Assembly (NCBI GenBank): GCA_964530185.1 | Contig: CAZHBB010000003.1 | Span: 1 to 64,000 of the forward strand | Origin: PWVB01 sp964530185 | GTDB lineage: Bacteria; Chloroflexota; Anaerolineae; B4-G1; SLSP01 | DNA length: 64,000 bases | Reading direction: 5' to 3' | Shown: positions 14,874 to 23,985 of the stretch, in pieces | Layout of the letters: every line of letters begins with the position of its first letter | How positions within the stretch are numbered: the first letter of the stretch is position 1 | Program-made: the position numbers and the translations under genes | The notes under the pieces: generated by a model | Told to the model about the DNA's origin: nothing | Database searches by the model: none | What the model saw: only the letters and a program-made list of their open reading frames with translations

Positions 14874-15698
14874 TCATCCGCCGCGCACCAGGGGAAGCAC
14901 CAGACAGCTTGGGCCACCGGTGCTTCCCACAAAGGCCGAGAGGTCCAGAGCAGTTACCTGTCGCCCGTGCGCCTCCAGGGCAGCAATAGCTGCCCGGTTG
15001 CGGGCCTCGGCAATCACATGCACACTGTCCACGACGATCACATTGCCACTGATGAAACTGAGTTGCGGCACGTCGATCGTCTCAAGCCCTGCCAGAGCAT
15101 CTGACGGCAACACACTTGAGCAGGCGAGAACTGATCGAGGGCCGATCGCAGTGACCACACCCCCCAGATGTAACGAGGGAGAGGGCACCGAGACCTGACG
15201 TACTTCGTACCCCTGTGAGGACAGGATAGATGCTAACTGTCGAACGCCCTCATCGTTGGTACGTCGTGATCGCCCCACTAATGCAATGCCATCAAGTAAC
15301 ACGACGTCCCCACCCTCAGCCGTGCCTGGCTGAAGGATCCGCCTCAGCTCGTCTAGTCCCTGGTCCTGTAAGAGCCCTGCCAGCCAGGCCGGCTCACCTC
15401 TTCGAGTTGGCAATCCCATGCACATGCGGACGAAGTATCGGCCAACGACCACTGCCGGGTCTTGCACAAAGACGCTGTTTGGGTGCCCAGGCATCTCGGG
15501 GCGTAACACAACCTCAACGCCCAAATTCACCAATGTCTCGCATAGAGCGCCATGTTGATACTGTGCCAACGCCAGATCCGGCGGCTGACGAAAGTTGTGA
15601 GCAGCGAGGTCAGTGACACCACCAAACGCTGGCCCTGGAGATATCAACAAAGCCCGGCGAAGCGAAGTTGCATCATGCCACATGACGCACAGGCTCAC
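14874..15698 (-). CDS. DDAH-like amidinohydrolase (dimethylargininase family)
   Basis: 274 residues from a GTG that overlaps the end of the M20 gene by 26 nt; an internal ATG at 15683 is an alternative start. The fold is that of the guanidino-group-modifying superfamily. Expected catalytic residues are present: D80 (FVQD), E128 (EGGDV), H177 (LHLGG) and the nucleophile C265 (GGPSC). Family members hydrolyse N-methylated arginines to citrulline plus methylamine or dimethylamine, or hydrolyse related guanidino compounds. The protein is last of a three-gene operon with an amidohydrolase and a corrinoid-type protein. The exact substrate is uncertain. Confidence 0.82.
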   Translation of the reverse strand: MSLCVMWHDATSLRRALLISPGPAFGGVTDLAAHNFRQPPDLALAQYQHGALCETLVNLGVEVVLRPEMPGHPNSVFVQDPAVVVGRYFVRMCMGLPTRRGEPAWLAGLLQDQGLDELRRILQPGTAEGGDVVLLDGIALVGRSRRTNDEGVRQLASILSSQGYEVRQVSVPSPSLHLGGVVTAIGPRSVLACSSVLPSDALAGLETIDVPQLSFISGNVIVVDSVHVIAEARNRAAIAALEAHGRQVTALDLSAFVGSTGGPSCLVLPLVRGG

Positions 15699-17004
15699 GC
15701 AGTAGTTCGATGACCAGCGCTCCCAGCAACCTCACGCCCAACGGCAAGGCGCGCTCGTCGAAGTCAAAGACCTCCGTGTGATGCCCCCATCCACCGAGGT
15801 CAGCCCCCAATCCGATATTGACAGCCGATCCACCCCGCTCCTGCACACGGCGCATCATATAGGTGAAGTCTTCACTACCGCCGCTCGCGCAGGACTGACG
15901 GTACTCATAGCCTCCAAGTCGCTCCGCGACGGACCAGACCCGCTCTGCCAGCCGCGCGTCACTCTCAGCCGATTCCGCGCTGCCTCTGGGTATAATGGTC
16001 AGCTCGCACTGATACATTGCAGCGGCTGCTTCCAGCACCCGGAGCGCTGAAGCGTACATATATTCATTCAATGCCGAAGTAGCGCCGCGCGTCTCGACCA
16101 CCAACTGCGCCTCCGGAGGGATCACGTTGCGCCCTTGACCGGCAATCAATGTCCCCACGTTGATCCGGGTGGCTCCTGCTCGGTGTCTTGGGATGGCATG
16201 AAGATTGAGTACGGCCGTAGCTGCGGCCAGAAGAGCATTCTTTCCCCCCTCAGGATGTCCACCAGCGTGGGCCGGGGCGCCCTGGAACCGAACATCGAAC
16301 TTCGTTGTAGCGAAGAACCCACTTCGCCCAGGTGCTAGGTGCCCCAGCGGCCAACCGCTGTATAGGTGCAGGCCTAGCATCACATCGACATCGTCGACAA
16401 CGCCTGCCTCGACCATTGCCCTGGCACCACGCACCCCCTCCTCAGCGGGCTGAAAGACCAGCTTGACAGTCCCAGACGGTACCTCACCGAGCTGCGTAAG
16501 CAGCTCTGCCACGCCCAACCCGATGGCTGCGTGTCCATCGTGACCACACGCATGAGTTGCGCCTTCATTGATTGAGGCAAAACCCTCGGCCGCCGGGCGA
16601 TGAGAAGGGGCTTTGCTTTCCACCAGATCCAGTGCATCGATGTCGAAGCGGAGCCCTACCACAGGGCCTGGCCCACGGTGGAGGATACCAACCACACCCG
16701 TAAAACCACCACGCATCCTGCCCAGAAACTCAGGGTCCCCACCTTGCGCTGATGCTCGATGCCACTGAGCCTCCAGCTCCCCGGGAGAGGGCAGTCCCAT
16801 TCGCGCACCTGGCTCGAGCACCTCTGGCCCCACTCTGACCTCAAATCCAAGCTCACAGAGCCGGCGTGCAATAAGGGAGGCGGTACGAAACTCTGTCCAC
16901 CCAGTCTCCGCGAAGCGATGGAAGTCGCGACGGTCAGCTACCAGCCTGGGGGCCAAGCGGGCCACACAGTGTTCGAGGGTCTCAAGCTCAGATTGTGACA
17001 GCAT
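15673..17004 (-). CDS. M20D family amidohydrolase
   Basis: 443 residues. The di-zinc site pattern is intact: HACGHDGHAAIG in the middle, PAEEG after it, and a C-terminal GGWGHHTEVFDF. A dimerisation lid lies in between (KFDVRFQGAPAHAGGHPEGG). It resembles the p-aminobenzoyl-glutamate/indole-acetyl-amino acid hydrolase branch, which cleaves amide bonds of N-acyl amino acids. An N-terminal HRFAETGWTEFRTA motif is typical of that branch. It lies between the corrinoid-type gene (13 nt gap) and the DDAH gene (overlap), so the three are one transcription unit. The substrate is unknown. Confidence 0.9.
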   Translation of the reverse strand: MLSQSELETLEHCVARLAPRLVADRRDFHRFAETGWTEFRTASLIARRLCELGFEVRVGPEVLEPGARMGLPSPGELEAQWHRASAQGGDPEFLGRMRGGFTGVVGILHRGPGPVVGLRFDIDALDLVESKAPSHRPAAEGFASINEGATHACGHDGHAAIGLGVAELLTQLGEVPSGTVKLVFQPAEEGVRGARAMVEAGVVDDVDVMLGLHLYSGWPLGHLAPGRSGFFATTKFDVRFQGAPAHAGGHPEGGKNALLAAATAVLNLHAIPRHRAGATRINVGTLIAGQGRNVIPPEAQLVVETRGATSALNEYMYASALRVLEAAAAMYQCELTIIPRGSAESAESDARLAERVWSVAERLGGYEYRQSCASGGSEDFTYMMRRVQERGGSAVNIGLGADLGGWGHHTEVFDFDERALPLGVRLLGALVIELLREPVRHVA

Positions 17005-17017
17005 GGATAAGCTCTAG

Positions 17018-17812
17018 TCAATGGGGGTCAGGTAGGCGAAGCTCATCGCAGCTCTCGGCAAGCGAACACCCGCCGCATGTCGCACAGCCAGTAGGCATTG
17101 TCGAAGCCAAGTCTATCTCGTGAGTATGCGCAGCCGGAGGCGGCGCGAACAGGATGATCTGCCGGAGAACCTCCACCGCTTCAAGAGCATCCTCGCAATA
17201 ATAGACCCCACCCCAGTAAGGCTCGCCCCCTCCAGGTGTAGCGACCCAACGGGCGAACGCTTCATCGACTGCAGGGCCACCCAGAAGCACAGGAGTACGC
17301 AGGCGGCGCCGCTGCAGCAATGAGACAAAAGTCTGAACGTGGGAGCGAGCAAGTCGGCTGTCCAGATAAAGCCCAAAAGCGTCCACATTCAGCGCCGAGC
17401 CCCGAGCTACGGCGATCGCCGGGGGACGTCGTCCGAGATCGTGCACGGTCAGACCGTGTCGTCTCAGGACAGCGTGCCACAGATAGCGCCCCACATCATG
17501 CCTGTCCCCCGCCATCGTCACCAGCGCGATCGAGCCTTCCAGGGACTCAACATCCTCCTGCGGGGCGTCCTCACAGCCACGAATCAAGGTCACGGCCACT
17601 CCTCGCAGGGCATCGGCCACCAGCCGTGCCTCATGGGGGTCAAATTGCGCCAATGACCGCTCACCCTCTACCAGCACCACTTCCAGCACTTCGGTGTCGA
17701 AACTCGCATCACAGCAGGCCTCAAGGGCCGCCACCACGCCGGTGGCATCTCCCTGGCGTAACGCTGTTCGGAGACGCAGAGGGCTTCCCTCTTGCTCTAT
17801 ATCTTTGGACAT
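17018..17812 (-). CDS. Corrinoid (B12)-binding protein with C-terminal Cys cluster
   Basis: 264 residues. An N-terminal helical cap (about 1-90) precedes a Rossmann-like B12-binding domain with the base-off/His-on motif D103-R-H105-D-V-G108 in GDRHDVG and a later VLLGGPAVDE loop. This is the layout of corrinoid carrier proteins of methyltransferase systems. The C-terminus ends in C243-x2-C246-x2-C249-x5-C255, a possible metal or Fe-S site that normal corrinoid proteins of this size lack. It heads the operon with the M20 and DDAH-like genes. No methyltransferase or corrinoid-activating gene is adjacent. It may instead be a B12-based sensor. Confidence 0.75.
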   Translation of the reverse strand: MSKDIEQEGSPLRLRTALRQGDATGVVAALEACCDASFDTEVLEVVLVEGERSLAQFDPHEARLVADALRGVAVTLIRGCEDAPQEDVESLEGSIALVTMAGDRHDVGRYLWHAVLRRHGLTVHDLGRRPPAIAVARGSALNVDAFGLYLDSRLARSHVQTFVSLLQRRRLRTPVLLGGPAVDEAFARWVATPGGGEPYWGGVYYCEDALEAVEVLRQIILFAPPPAAHTHEIDLASTMPTGCATCGGCSLAESCDELRLPDPH

Positions 17813-17957
17813 AGGTTTACCTCCCCCACAATCATAACACCAATCACGCCTCAGACTACGTCCACCTATCAGGGGACAACGGGAGCAGTGATCTCAAAAA
17901 GGGAATGAGTCTGATGAATTGGCCCGCCTCTCCAGCACTGGAAGCTATCGCAACCTA

Positions 17958-17966
17958 TGGTATGAT
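17958..17966 (+). promoter_or_regulatory. Extended -10 promoter of the ugd operon
   Basis: TGGTATGAT (17958-17966) is an extended -10 element within the palindrome TATGAT-GG-ATCATA (17961-17974). The leader to the ugd ATG would be about 115 nt. No clear -35 is seen. Confidence 0.45.
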
Positions 17967-18088
17967 GGATCATACCCTTTGGAAAGCAACAAAGCGTGAG
18001 TGCATACCCGGCCCCGGCCGAGAGGCCGCATCGGATACCCGTAAAGCGTAATGTCCGATCCCAAGCATCTAGGAGGAGCGACACAGCA

Positions 18089-19435
18089 ATGAAGAACATC
18101 GCTTTAATTGGTGTTGGCTACGTTGGGCTCGTCAGTGGAGCCTGCTTCGCAGACCTTGGCAACAAGGTCACATGTGTGGATATCGACGAGCGCCGCATTG
18201 CCAATTTGAACAAAGGCGTAATGCCCATCTTCGAGCCTGGTCTCGAGGAGCTTGTCCGTCGCAACACAAAGGCTGGACGCCTCTTCTTCACCACATCCTA
18301 CGAAGAAGCGCTAAAGGACGCCAACTTTGCCTTCATCGCCGTCGGCACACCATCGGACGTCGACGGTCAGGCCGATCTGCGCTATGTCCGAATGGCTGCA
18401 GAGTCCATAGCTGATGTCATTGACCACTATCTGATCATCGTCAACAAATCGACTGTGCCTGTGGGAACTGGCGACTGGGTCGCAGACATCATCCGAATGC
18501 GACGGCCCGATGTGCCAGACTTCGATGTTGTGTCCTGTCCCGAATTTCTCCGCGAGGGATCAGCCATCAGCGATTTCATGAACCCAGACCGGGTGATCCT
18601 AGGCTCCACAAACCGTGACGCAGCCGAAAAGGTCGCTCAGCTCCATCTGCCCCTGCGTACAACCATCATGATCACTGACCTGCGTACCGCCGAGATGATC
18701 AAATACGCGTCCAACGCCTTTCTCGCCGCCAAGATCTCATTCATCAACGAGATCGCCAACATCTGCGAGGCGCTGGGGGCTGATGTCAAAGAAGTCGCTT
18801 ACGGCATGGGGCTGGATGACCGCATCGGCCATGCGTTCCTGGACGCTGGGTTGGGATGGGGCGGATCCTGCTTCCCCAAAGACGTCAAAGCCCTGGCTTC
18901 CATGGCCGAGATTGAGGGACGCCATCCCCATCTTCTCCATGCAGTCATGGATATCAATCGGGACCAACGCTATGCGCCGCTCCGCAAGGCAGAACGTCTC
19001 CTGGGCCATGACCTTCGGGGCAAGGTCATTGGTATTCTGGGACTGGCATTCAAGCCCAACACCGATGACATGCGGGATGCTCCCTCTATCGACATTATTC
19101 GCAACTTCCAGCGCCGCGGTGCGCTGGTCCGCGCTTATGACCCCGTCGCCATGGATAATGCGGCCCAAATCCTGGACGGCGTCGAGATGATGGAAAGCGC
19201 CTATGCGGTAGCGGAGGGCGCAGACGCGTTGGTACTGGTCACAGAATGGAACGAGTTCAAGAACCTGGACCTGGAACGCGTTCGTGACCTGATGCGCCAA
19301 CCTGTGCTCATCGACGGGCGTAACATTTACGACCCGACCCAAGCCCGCGAAGCAGGGTTCCGTTATTCGGGCATTGGACGCGGTTTTGAAGGACGCGGGG
19401 TCCGGGATCCCTGGCAGGCCGACGAGGCCTCTTGA
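18089..19435 (+). CDS. ugd: UDP-glucose 6-dehydrogenase
   Basis: 448 residues from the ATG at 18089 (AGGAGGAG upstream). It has the NAD site GVGYVG (8-13), the substrate lysine region, the catalytic nucleophile C261 in GWGGSCFPKD, and the C-terminal domain GLAFKPNTDDMRDAPS. It oxidises UDP-glucose to UDP-glucuronate, a precursor of surface polysaccharides. It is first in a tightly spaced operon of six genes (18089-23982). Its role fits the many glycosyltransferases in the window. Confidence 0.95.
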   Translation: MKNIALIGVGYVGLVSGACFADLGNKVTCVDIDERRIANLNKGVMPIFEPGLEELVRRNTKAGRLFFTTSYEEALKDANFAFIAVGTPSDVDGQADLRYVRMAAESIADVIDHYLIIVNKSTVPVGTGDWVADIIRMRRPDVPDFDVVSCPEFLREGSAISDFMNPDRVILGSTNRDAAEKVAQLHLPLRTTIMITDLRTAEMIKYASNAFLAAKISFINEIANICEALGADVKEVAYGMGLDDRIGHAFLDAGLGWGGSCFPKDVKALASMAEIEGRHPHLLHAVMDINRDQRYAPLRKAERLLGHDLRGKVIGILGLAFKPNTDDMRDAPSIDIIRNFQRRGALVRAYDPVAMDNAAQILDGVEMMESAYAVAEGADALVLVTEWNEFKNLDLERVRDLMRQPVLIDGRNIYDPTQAREAGFRYSGIGRGFEGRGVRDPWQADEAS

Positions 19436-19482
19436 CACGCCATGCTGGGCCAGTGACGGCCACCTCCGAGAAGGTTGCGATA

Positions 19483-20760
19483 GTGATTCTGCGACAAGAG
19501 ATCCTGGACAATGGACTCAAGGTGCTGATCAGAGAGGTCCACACAGCTCCAGTGGTCAGTGTGCGCGTCTGGTACCGCGTGGGAGCACGATACGAGAAGC
19601 TGGGGATCACAGGTGCCTCCCACTGGGTGGAACATGTGCTCTTCCGAGGCACCCCGCGTTGGCCCTCTGGAGAAGCAGACCGAGCTATCTCGCGCCAGGG
19701 GGGTGTTTACAATGGCGTGACGTCTCACGACTTCACTGTCTTCTACGAAACACTACCCGCCTCAAGCCTGGCGCTGGCGATTGACATCGAGGCCGATCGT
19801 ATGGCCTATGTCACTCTCGATCCCAGCGCTATTGAGAAGGAACGGGCCATCATTATCGCCGAACGCCAGGGCAATGAGAACTCCCCTATGTTCCGCCTGA
19901 CAGAGGAGATCTCCGCTACCGCCTACAGAGTTCATCCTTACGGCCACATGACCATCGGCCATCTCTGTGACCTGGAATCCATGACTACGGCAGAGGTACA
20001 ACATCATCACGCGACCTATTACGGCCCCAACAACGCAATCGTGACCATTGCTGGCGACGTGGACGCAGAGCGAGCCCTGGCGCAGGTCGCACAGGTATTT
20101 GCTCCCATCCCCCGCGGCCCGGATCCAAGGGAAGTGAAAGCTGTTGAACCGCCTCAGCGAGGTGAGCGCCAGGTTGTCGTTCGCGGAGCAGGGAGTACCA
20201 ACTACCTGGAAATCGCCTATCACGCCCCACCAGCCAGCGATCCAGATTTCCAGGCCCTGACCGTTTTGAATGCGATCCTGAGTGGTGGCTCCGGCTTTGT
20301 GATTGGAGGCGGGCACACCACAAATGTCACCAGCCGGCTATACCGGGCGCTGGTTGACACGCGGATGGTCGTCGATGTAGGCGGGTACCTCACACCCACC
20401 ATCGATCCCGGCCTCCTGCGCTTTAGCGCCACGCTTGCTCAAGACCAGCAGACTGAGTCAGTGGTCGCCCGTTTCGAAGAGGAAATCGCGCGCCTCCGGA
20501 GTGATCCAGTACACCAAAGCGAGCTTGAAAAAGCTCAACGCCAGGCTCAGGCGCTCTTTGCCTACGCCAGTGAGAGCATTTCGAGCCAGGCCTTTTGGCT
20601 GGGGTTTGCGGAGATCGTGGCCGACCAAACGTGGTTCGAGAACTATCTACAGGACATCGCATCCATCACAGCCGACGATATTCAGCGGGTGGCCCAGCAA
20701 TACCTGACACCGTGCAATCGCACTGTGGGACTCTACCTGACAGACAAAGGAGAGTGTTGA
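19483..20760 (+). CDS. M16 zinc metallopeptidase, active subunit
   Basis: 425 residues from a GTG at 19483 with GAGAAGG eight bases upstream. An earlier TTG at 19432 overlapping the ugd stop would add an atypical 17-residue tail. The inverted zinc motif is present as H47-W-V-E50-H51, and the third ligand lies in IEKERAIIIAERQGNENSP. It is a half-size M16B peptidase that should pair with the next gene's product, which lacks the zinc motif, as in bacterial and mitochondrial processing peptidases. The natural substrates are unknown. Confidence 0.9.
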   Translation: MILRQEILDNGLKVLIREVHTAPVVSVRVWYRVGARYEKLGITGASHWVEHVLFRGTPRWPSGEADRAISRQGGVYNGVTSHDFTVFYETLPASSLALAIDIEADRMAYVTLDPSAIEKERAIIIAERQGNENSPMFRLTEEISATAYRVHPYGHMTIGHLCDLESMTTAEVQHHHATYYGPNNAIVTIAGDVDAERALAQVAQVFAPIPRGPDPREVKAVEPPQRGERQVVVRGAGSTNYLEIAYHAPPASDPDFQALTVLNAILSGGSGFVIGGGHTTNVTSRLYRALVDTRMVVDVGGYLTPTIDPGLLRFSATLAQDQQTESVVARFEEEIARLRSDPVHQSELEKAQRQAQALFAYASESISSQAFWLGFAEIVADQTWFENYLQDIASITADDIQRVAQQYLTPCNRTVGLYLTDKGEC

Positions 20761-20761
20761 G

Positions 20762-22075
20762 ATGGCAGCGCGCCAATCCCCAGTCACCCTATCCCCTCAT
20801 GCCCTCCCTGGTCCCAGTAACACCCTGCGCGAGACGCTGCCCAACGGTCTCACCGTGCTGATCCGCGAGAACCCTACGAGTCCGAGCGTGGTCATCAGCG
20901 GTTACGTTCTGGCAGGAGCTGAGGATGAACCCAGGGATAAGTCCGGCCTGGCGAGCTTCACTGCCGATGTCATGGAGCGCGGCACCCGTCGACGTCCCTT
21001 CTCCGTGCTCTACGAGGAGATCGAATCCATTGGAGCGTCTTTCGGTGTCACAGGAAGCACCCACCTGACGCTCTTCGGAGCCAAAGGACTTAGCGAACAT
21101 CTCCCTCTCCTGCTCGATATCCTGGCCGACGTGCTCCAACACCCGGCGTTTGAGACGCAGGAGGTCGAGAAGGTACGCGAGGAGATCCTGATTACCCTGC
21201 AAGAACGCGCCAACGATACCCGCCAGACCACGCGGCTTCGCCTCAGGCAATTGGCATACCCACCAGAGCATCCGTACCATTGGAGTCTATTAGGAGATCC
21301 CAAGACCGTGCGCGCACTTTCACGGGAGGATCTACTCGCATTTCACTCTACTTACATTGCCCCACAAGGGGGCGTGCTAGTCATCGTTGGTGACGTACAA
21401 CCACAGATTGCACTGGAGGCAGTCCACAGAGCGTTCGGAGCGTGGCAAAAGACCCGACCGCCTCGCCAGATGCCTCCTCCCGTTCCCAACATCCGCCAGC
21501 GGCGCCGAGACCACGTGACGCTGGCTGATAAATCCCAGATCAGCTTTCGCTTGGGATGGATTGGCCCCAGCCGCTATCACCCCGACTACCTATCTTGTCA
21601 CGTCGCCAACACCATTCTGGGCGTGTTCGGCATGTATGGCCGTCTGGGAAAGCGCCTCAGAGAACAACATGGCCTCGCTTATTATGTCTCCAGCCATGTC
21701 AACAGCAGCCCTTACCCTGGCCTTTGGTCGATCTCCGCGGGCTTGGATCCGGACGCGGTCCAACGGGCGAGGGCGATCATCCTCCAAGAGGTACAGGAAC
21801 TCCAGGATCGACCTGTCAGCCTACAGGAGTTAGAGGACGTCCAGGCCTATTTAGTGGGCGGGCTTCCTCTGGCACTAGAGACCAATGAGGGTGTTGCCAG
21901 TGGCCTGGTAGGCATCGAGCGTTACGGGTTGGGCCTGGATTATTTCCACCGGTACAGTGATATGATTTACGCAATCAGCCCCCAGGACGTGCAGCGTGTG
22001 GCTCGGTCATGGCTCGACAGCGATCACTACATCCTGGTAACTGCTGGACCTCGATTACCCTGTTTTACGGAGTGA
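20762..22075 (+). CDS. M16 peptidase-like protein, zinc-less partner subunit
   Basis: 437 residues starting 1 nt after the previous stop. It has the M16 fold (LRETLPNGLTVLIREN at the start) but SGLASFTADVMERGT stands where HxxEH should be, so it cannot bind catalytic zinc. It retains the C-terminal Arg/Tyr segment GRLGKRLREQHGLAYYVSS that helps hold substrate in this family. The adjacent HxxEH-containing gene and the zinc-less gene therefore form a classical M16B heterodimer, one catalytic and one substrate-binding. Confidence 0.9.
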   Translation: MAARQSPVTLSPHALPGPSNTLRETLPNGLTVLIRENPTSPSVVISGYVLAGAEDEPRDKSGLASFTADVMERGTRRRPFSVLYEEIESIGASFGVTGSTHLTLFGAKGLSEHLPLLLDILADVLQHPAFETQEVEKVREEILITLQERANDTRQTTRLRLRQLAYPPEHPYHWSLLGDPKTVRALSREDLLAFHSTYIAPQGGVLVIVGDVQPQIALEAVHRAFGAWQKTRPPRQMPPPVPNIRQRRRDHVTLADKSQISFRLGWIGPSRYHPDYLSCHVANTILGVFGMYGRLGKRLREQHGLAYYVSSHVNSSPYPGLWSISAGLDPDAVQRARAIILQEVQELQDRPVSLQELEDVQAYLVGGLPLALETNEGVASGLVGIERYGLGLDYFHRYSDMIYAISPQDVQRVARSWLDSDHYILVTAGPRLPCFTE

Positions 22076-22082
22076 GAGGGAC

Positions 22083-22532
22083 ATGTTGATCTGTACAACA
22101 GGCGTTGACTTGGTAGAGATATCACGGGTAGGGCGTATCCTGGCCCACTATGGAGACAGATTCCTGAAGCGCATCTACACGCCTGCGGAGTTGCTCTGCA
22201 GCAAAGGGCAAGCCACCGAGTTGGCAGCCCGCTTTGCCGCCAAAGAAGCCGTCTCCAAGGCGCTCGGCGTTGGCGTCAGGCTGCTTTCCCCCTCTGGCAT
22301 CGGGTGGCTTGACGTCGAGACGCTTAATGACCCTCGGGGCAAGCCCTATCTGGTCCTTCATCGTAGAGCCAGGGCCCTTGCTGCAGCCCAGGGGCTGACA
22401 ACCTGGTCCATTAGCCTGAGCCATGATGGAGGCATGGCCATCGCCTTCGTGCTGGCACTTGGCCTGTCCGAGACGCCAGAAGCTGGCCTAAAGCCCACGC
22501 TAACAGCGATCCTACCAGAACGCAAGGAGTAA
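22083..22532 (+). CDS. acpS: Holo-[acyl-carrier-protein] synthase
   Basis: 149 residues with the AcpS pattern: GVDLVEISRV near the N-terminus (Mg-binding Asp), RFAAKEAVSKALG in the middle, and WSISLSHDGGMAIAFVLAL at the end. It moves phosphopantetheine from CoA onto apo-ACP, activating fatty acid synthesis. GAGAGGGAC precedes the ATG. It lies in the ugd operon, 7 nt after the M16 gene. The last 20 or so residues extend a little beyond the usual family length. Confidence 0.93.
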   Translation: MLICTTGVDLVEISRVGRILAHYGDRFLKRIYTPAELLCSKGQATELAARFAAKEAVSKALGVGVRLLSPSGIGWLDVETLNDPRGKPYLVLHRRARALAAAQGLTTWSISLSHDGGMAIAFVLALGLSETPEAGLKPTLTAILPERKE

Positions 22533-22539
22533 CGAAATA

Positions 22540-22998
22540 ATGCGAGCAGTCATCCAACGTGTCACACGTGCTAGCGTCACTGTCGATGGTCACCAGGTCA
22601 GCGCCATCGGGCCCGGTCTTCTGGTGCTGCTGGGGATCGCCAAAGGCGACACAGAAGCCGAAGCCCAATGGCTCGCCCACAAAATCGCCAACCTGCGCAT
22701 CTTCCCCGATGAGGATGGGCGCATGAATCGTTCAGTTAAAGAGACAGGAGGACAGGTGCTGATCGTGTCTCAGTTCACGCTCTGTGCCAATACCCGCAAG
22801 GGGTTCCGTCCCTCGTTTGTCTCAGCGGCACCACCGGATATCGCCAATAGACTCGTCGAGTCCGTTATCGGCTACGTGGCAGCCGAACGAGTCCCTGTGC
22901 AGAGCGGAGTGTTTGGTGCCCACATGGAATTGGCCCTCATCAACGACGGACCTGTCACCATAGTGCTTGATAAGACCCCGCCCCCGGAAGGAAATTAG
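22540..22998 (+). CDS. dtd: D-aminoacyl-tRNA deacylase
   Basis: 152 residues with both Dtd signatures, SQFTLCA and NDGPVTIVLD, and the start MRAVIQRVTRASVTVDG. It hydrolyses D-amino acids (and glycine mis-attached to tRNA-Ala) from tRNA as a dimer. It starts 7 nt after acpS, with AAGGAG upstream, and its stop is immediately followed by the next ATG. Confidence 0.96.
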   Translation: MRAVIQRVTRASVTVDGHQVSAIGPGLLVLLGIAKGDTEAEAQWLAHKIANLRIFPDEDGRMNRSVKETGGQVLIVSQFTLCANTRKGFRPSFVSAAPPDIANRLVESVIGYVAAERVPVQSGVFGAHMELALINDGPVTIVLDKTPPPEGN

Positions 22999-23982
22999 AT
23001 GGCCGACAACCCAGATCTGTGGGCCTGGTTCGTCTTCAAGAGCGGTCTGTCACCGATCCGCGCAAAGGAGCTTTTGGTCGCCTGGGAGAGGCGTGGATTG
23101 ACTCTGAGTGAGGCCCTGAGGCAATTACCTCAGGCCGCAGCAGAACTTGGCCTGACACCAGACGAGACACATGGCCTGCGGAGGCCGGATCATCTGACCT
23201 CGATGAGAGCACTGACCTGGCACCATGAACTCTACCCCGCTGGGTTGCGTCATTTACCCTTGAGACTACGTCCGGCTCTTCTCTTTTACCGGGGAGAGGT
23301 CTCGTTGCTGAGCCGCCCCCTTGTCCTCCTGGGGCCCACGCAGCCTACACAACAGACGCCGATAGATCTTCTGGAGGAGACACTGGATCTGATCCTCGGT
23401 GAGGCCTGGGCCATTGGAGCCTTTGACCATACACCTCAGGCCACATTGTTGCTGAATGCGTTGAGCCACACCGAAGGCGAGGCTGTTCTCTTCTTACGCA
23501 GCGGACTGGAAGCCAGGCAGTGGTGTGACAAGGAGCTGACCTTCCTTAAGACACAGCGCTTGGTCGCCCTCTCGCCGTTGCCGCCCCAGACACCTGAAGC
23601 GCCTGCGTGGGTCCCGTTGCTTGAACACGTAGCTATAGCAGCCGCCAGCCGTATCATCACAGCGGGATCTCAAGAAGTCATCACTCAGTTCGCTCAGCGG
23701 TGTTTCGACAAACCTCTTCTCGGCCTCACGGAGCATATCCCTGCAAACACAAAGAAGGCAGGCTATTTCGCGATCACCGACCAACCAACGGATATCCTCA
23801 TATGGCTGACCGACGAGAGCGCATTGACAAATAGGGACCTACGCGAGACTGACACCCAGCCGCCGATGGAGCAGCCGAAGCCTGAGTTATCGCCCGGTGA
23901 GATTTTGGCCATCTTGGAGAGCGGCGGCAAGATCCCATCAGCCTTGCGAAAACGGCTGACCTCACACAATCAGGGAGAATAG
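22999..23982 (+). CDS. Degenerate DprA/Smf-like Rossmann protein
   Basis: 327 residues starting directly after the dtd stop (TAG then ATG) with GGAAGGA upstream. The layout follows DprA: an N-terminal helical region (LSPIRAKELL), then YPAGLRHLP, LLFYRGEVSLL, LVLLGP, ALSHTEGEAVLFLRSGLE and AASRIITAG. These correspond to the DprA segments YPxxL, the G-S/T-R nucleotide/ssDNA site, the Gld loop and RNRIIAGLS. The key DprA residues, GxR and the RNR of the ssDNA pocket, are lost. It is therefore probably a repurposed paralogue and not a functional RecA loader. The function is unknown. Confidence 0.6.
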   Translation: MADNPDLWAWFVFKSGLSPIRAKELLVAWERRGLTLSEALRQLPQAAAELGLTPDETHGLRRPDHLTSMRALTWHHELYPAGLRHLPLRLRPALLFYRGEVSLLSRPLVLLGPTQPTQQTPIDLLEETLDLILGEAWAIGAFDHTPQATLLLNALSHTEGEAVLFLRSGLEARQWCDKELTFLKTQRLVALSPLPPQTPEAPAWVPLLEHVAIAAASRIITAGSQEVITQFAQRCFDKPLLGLTEHIPANTKKAGYFAITDQPTDILIWLTDESALTNRDLRETDTQPPMEQPKPELSPGEILAILESGGKIPSALRKRLTSHNQGE

Positions 23983-23985
23983 CAA

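Noticed and set aside
19432..19482. Earlier TTG start of the first M16 gene overlapping the ugd stop
   Set aside because: The GTG at 19483 has a better ribosome site (GAGAAGG) and gives the normal family N-terminus.
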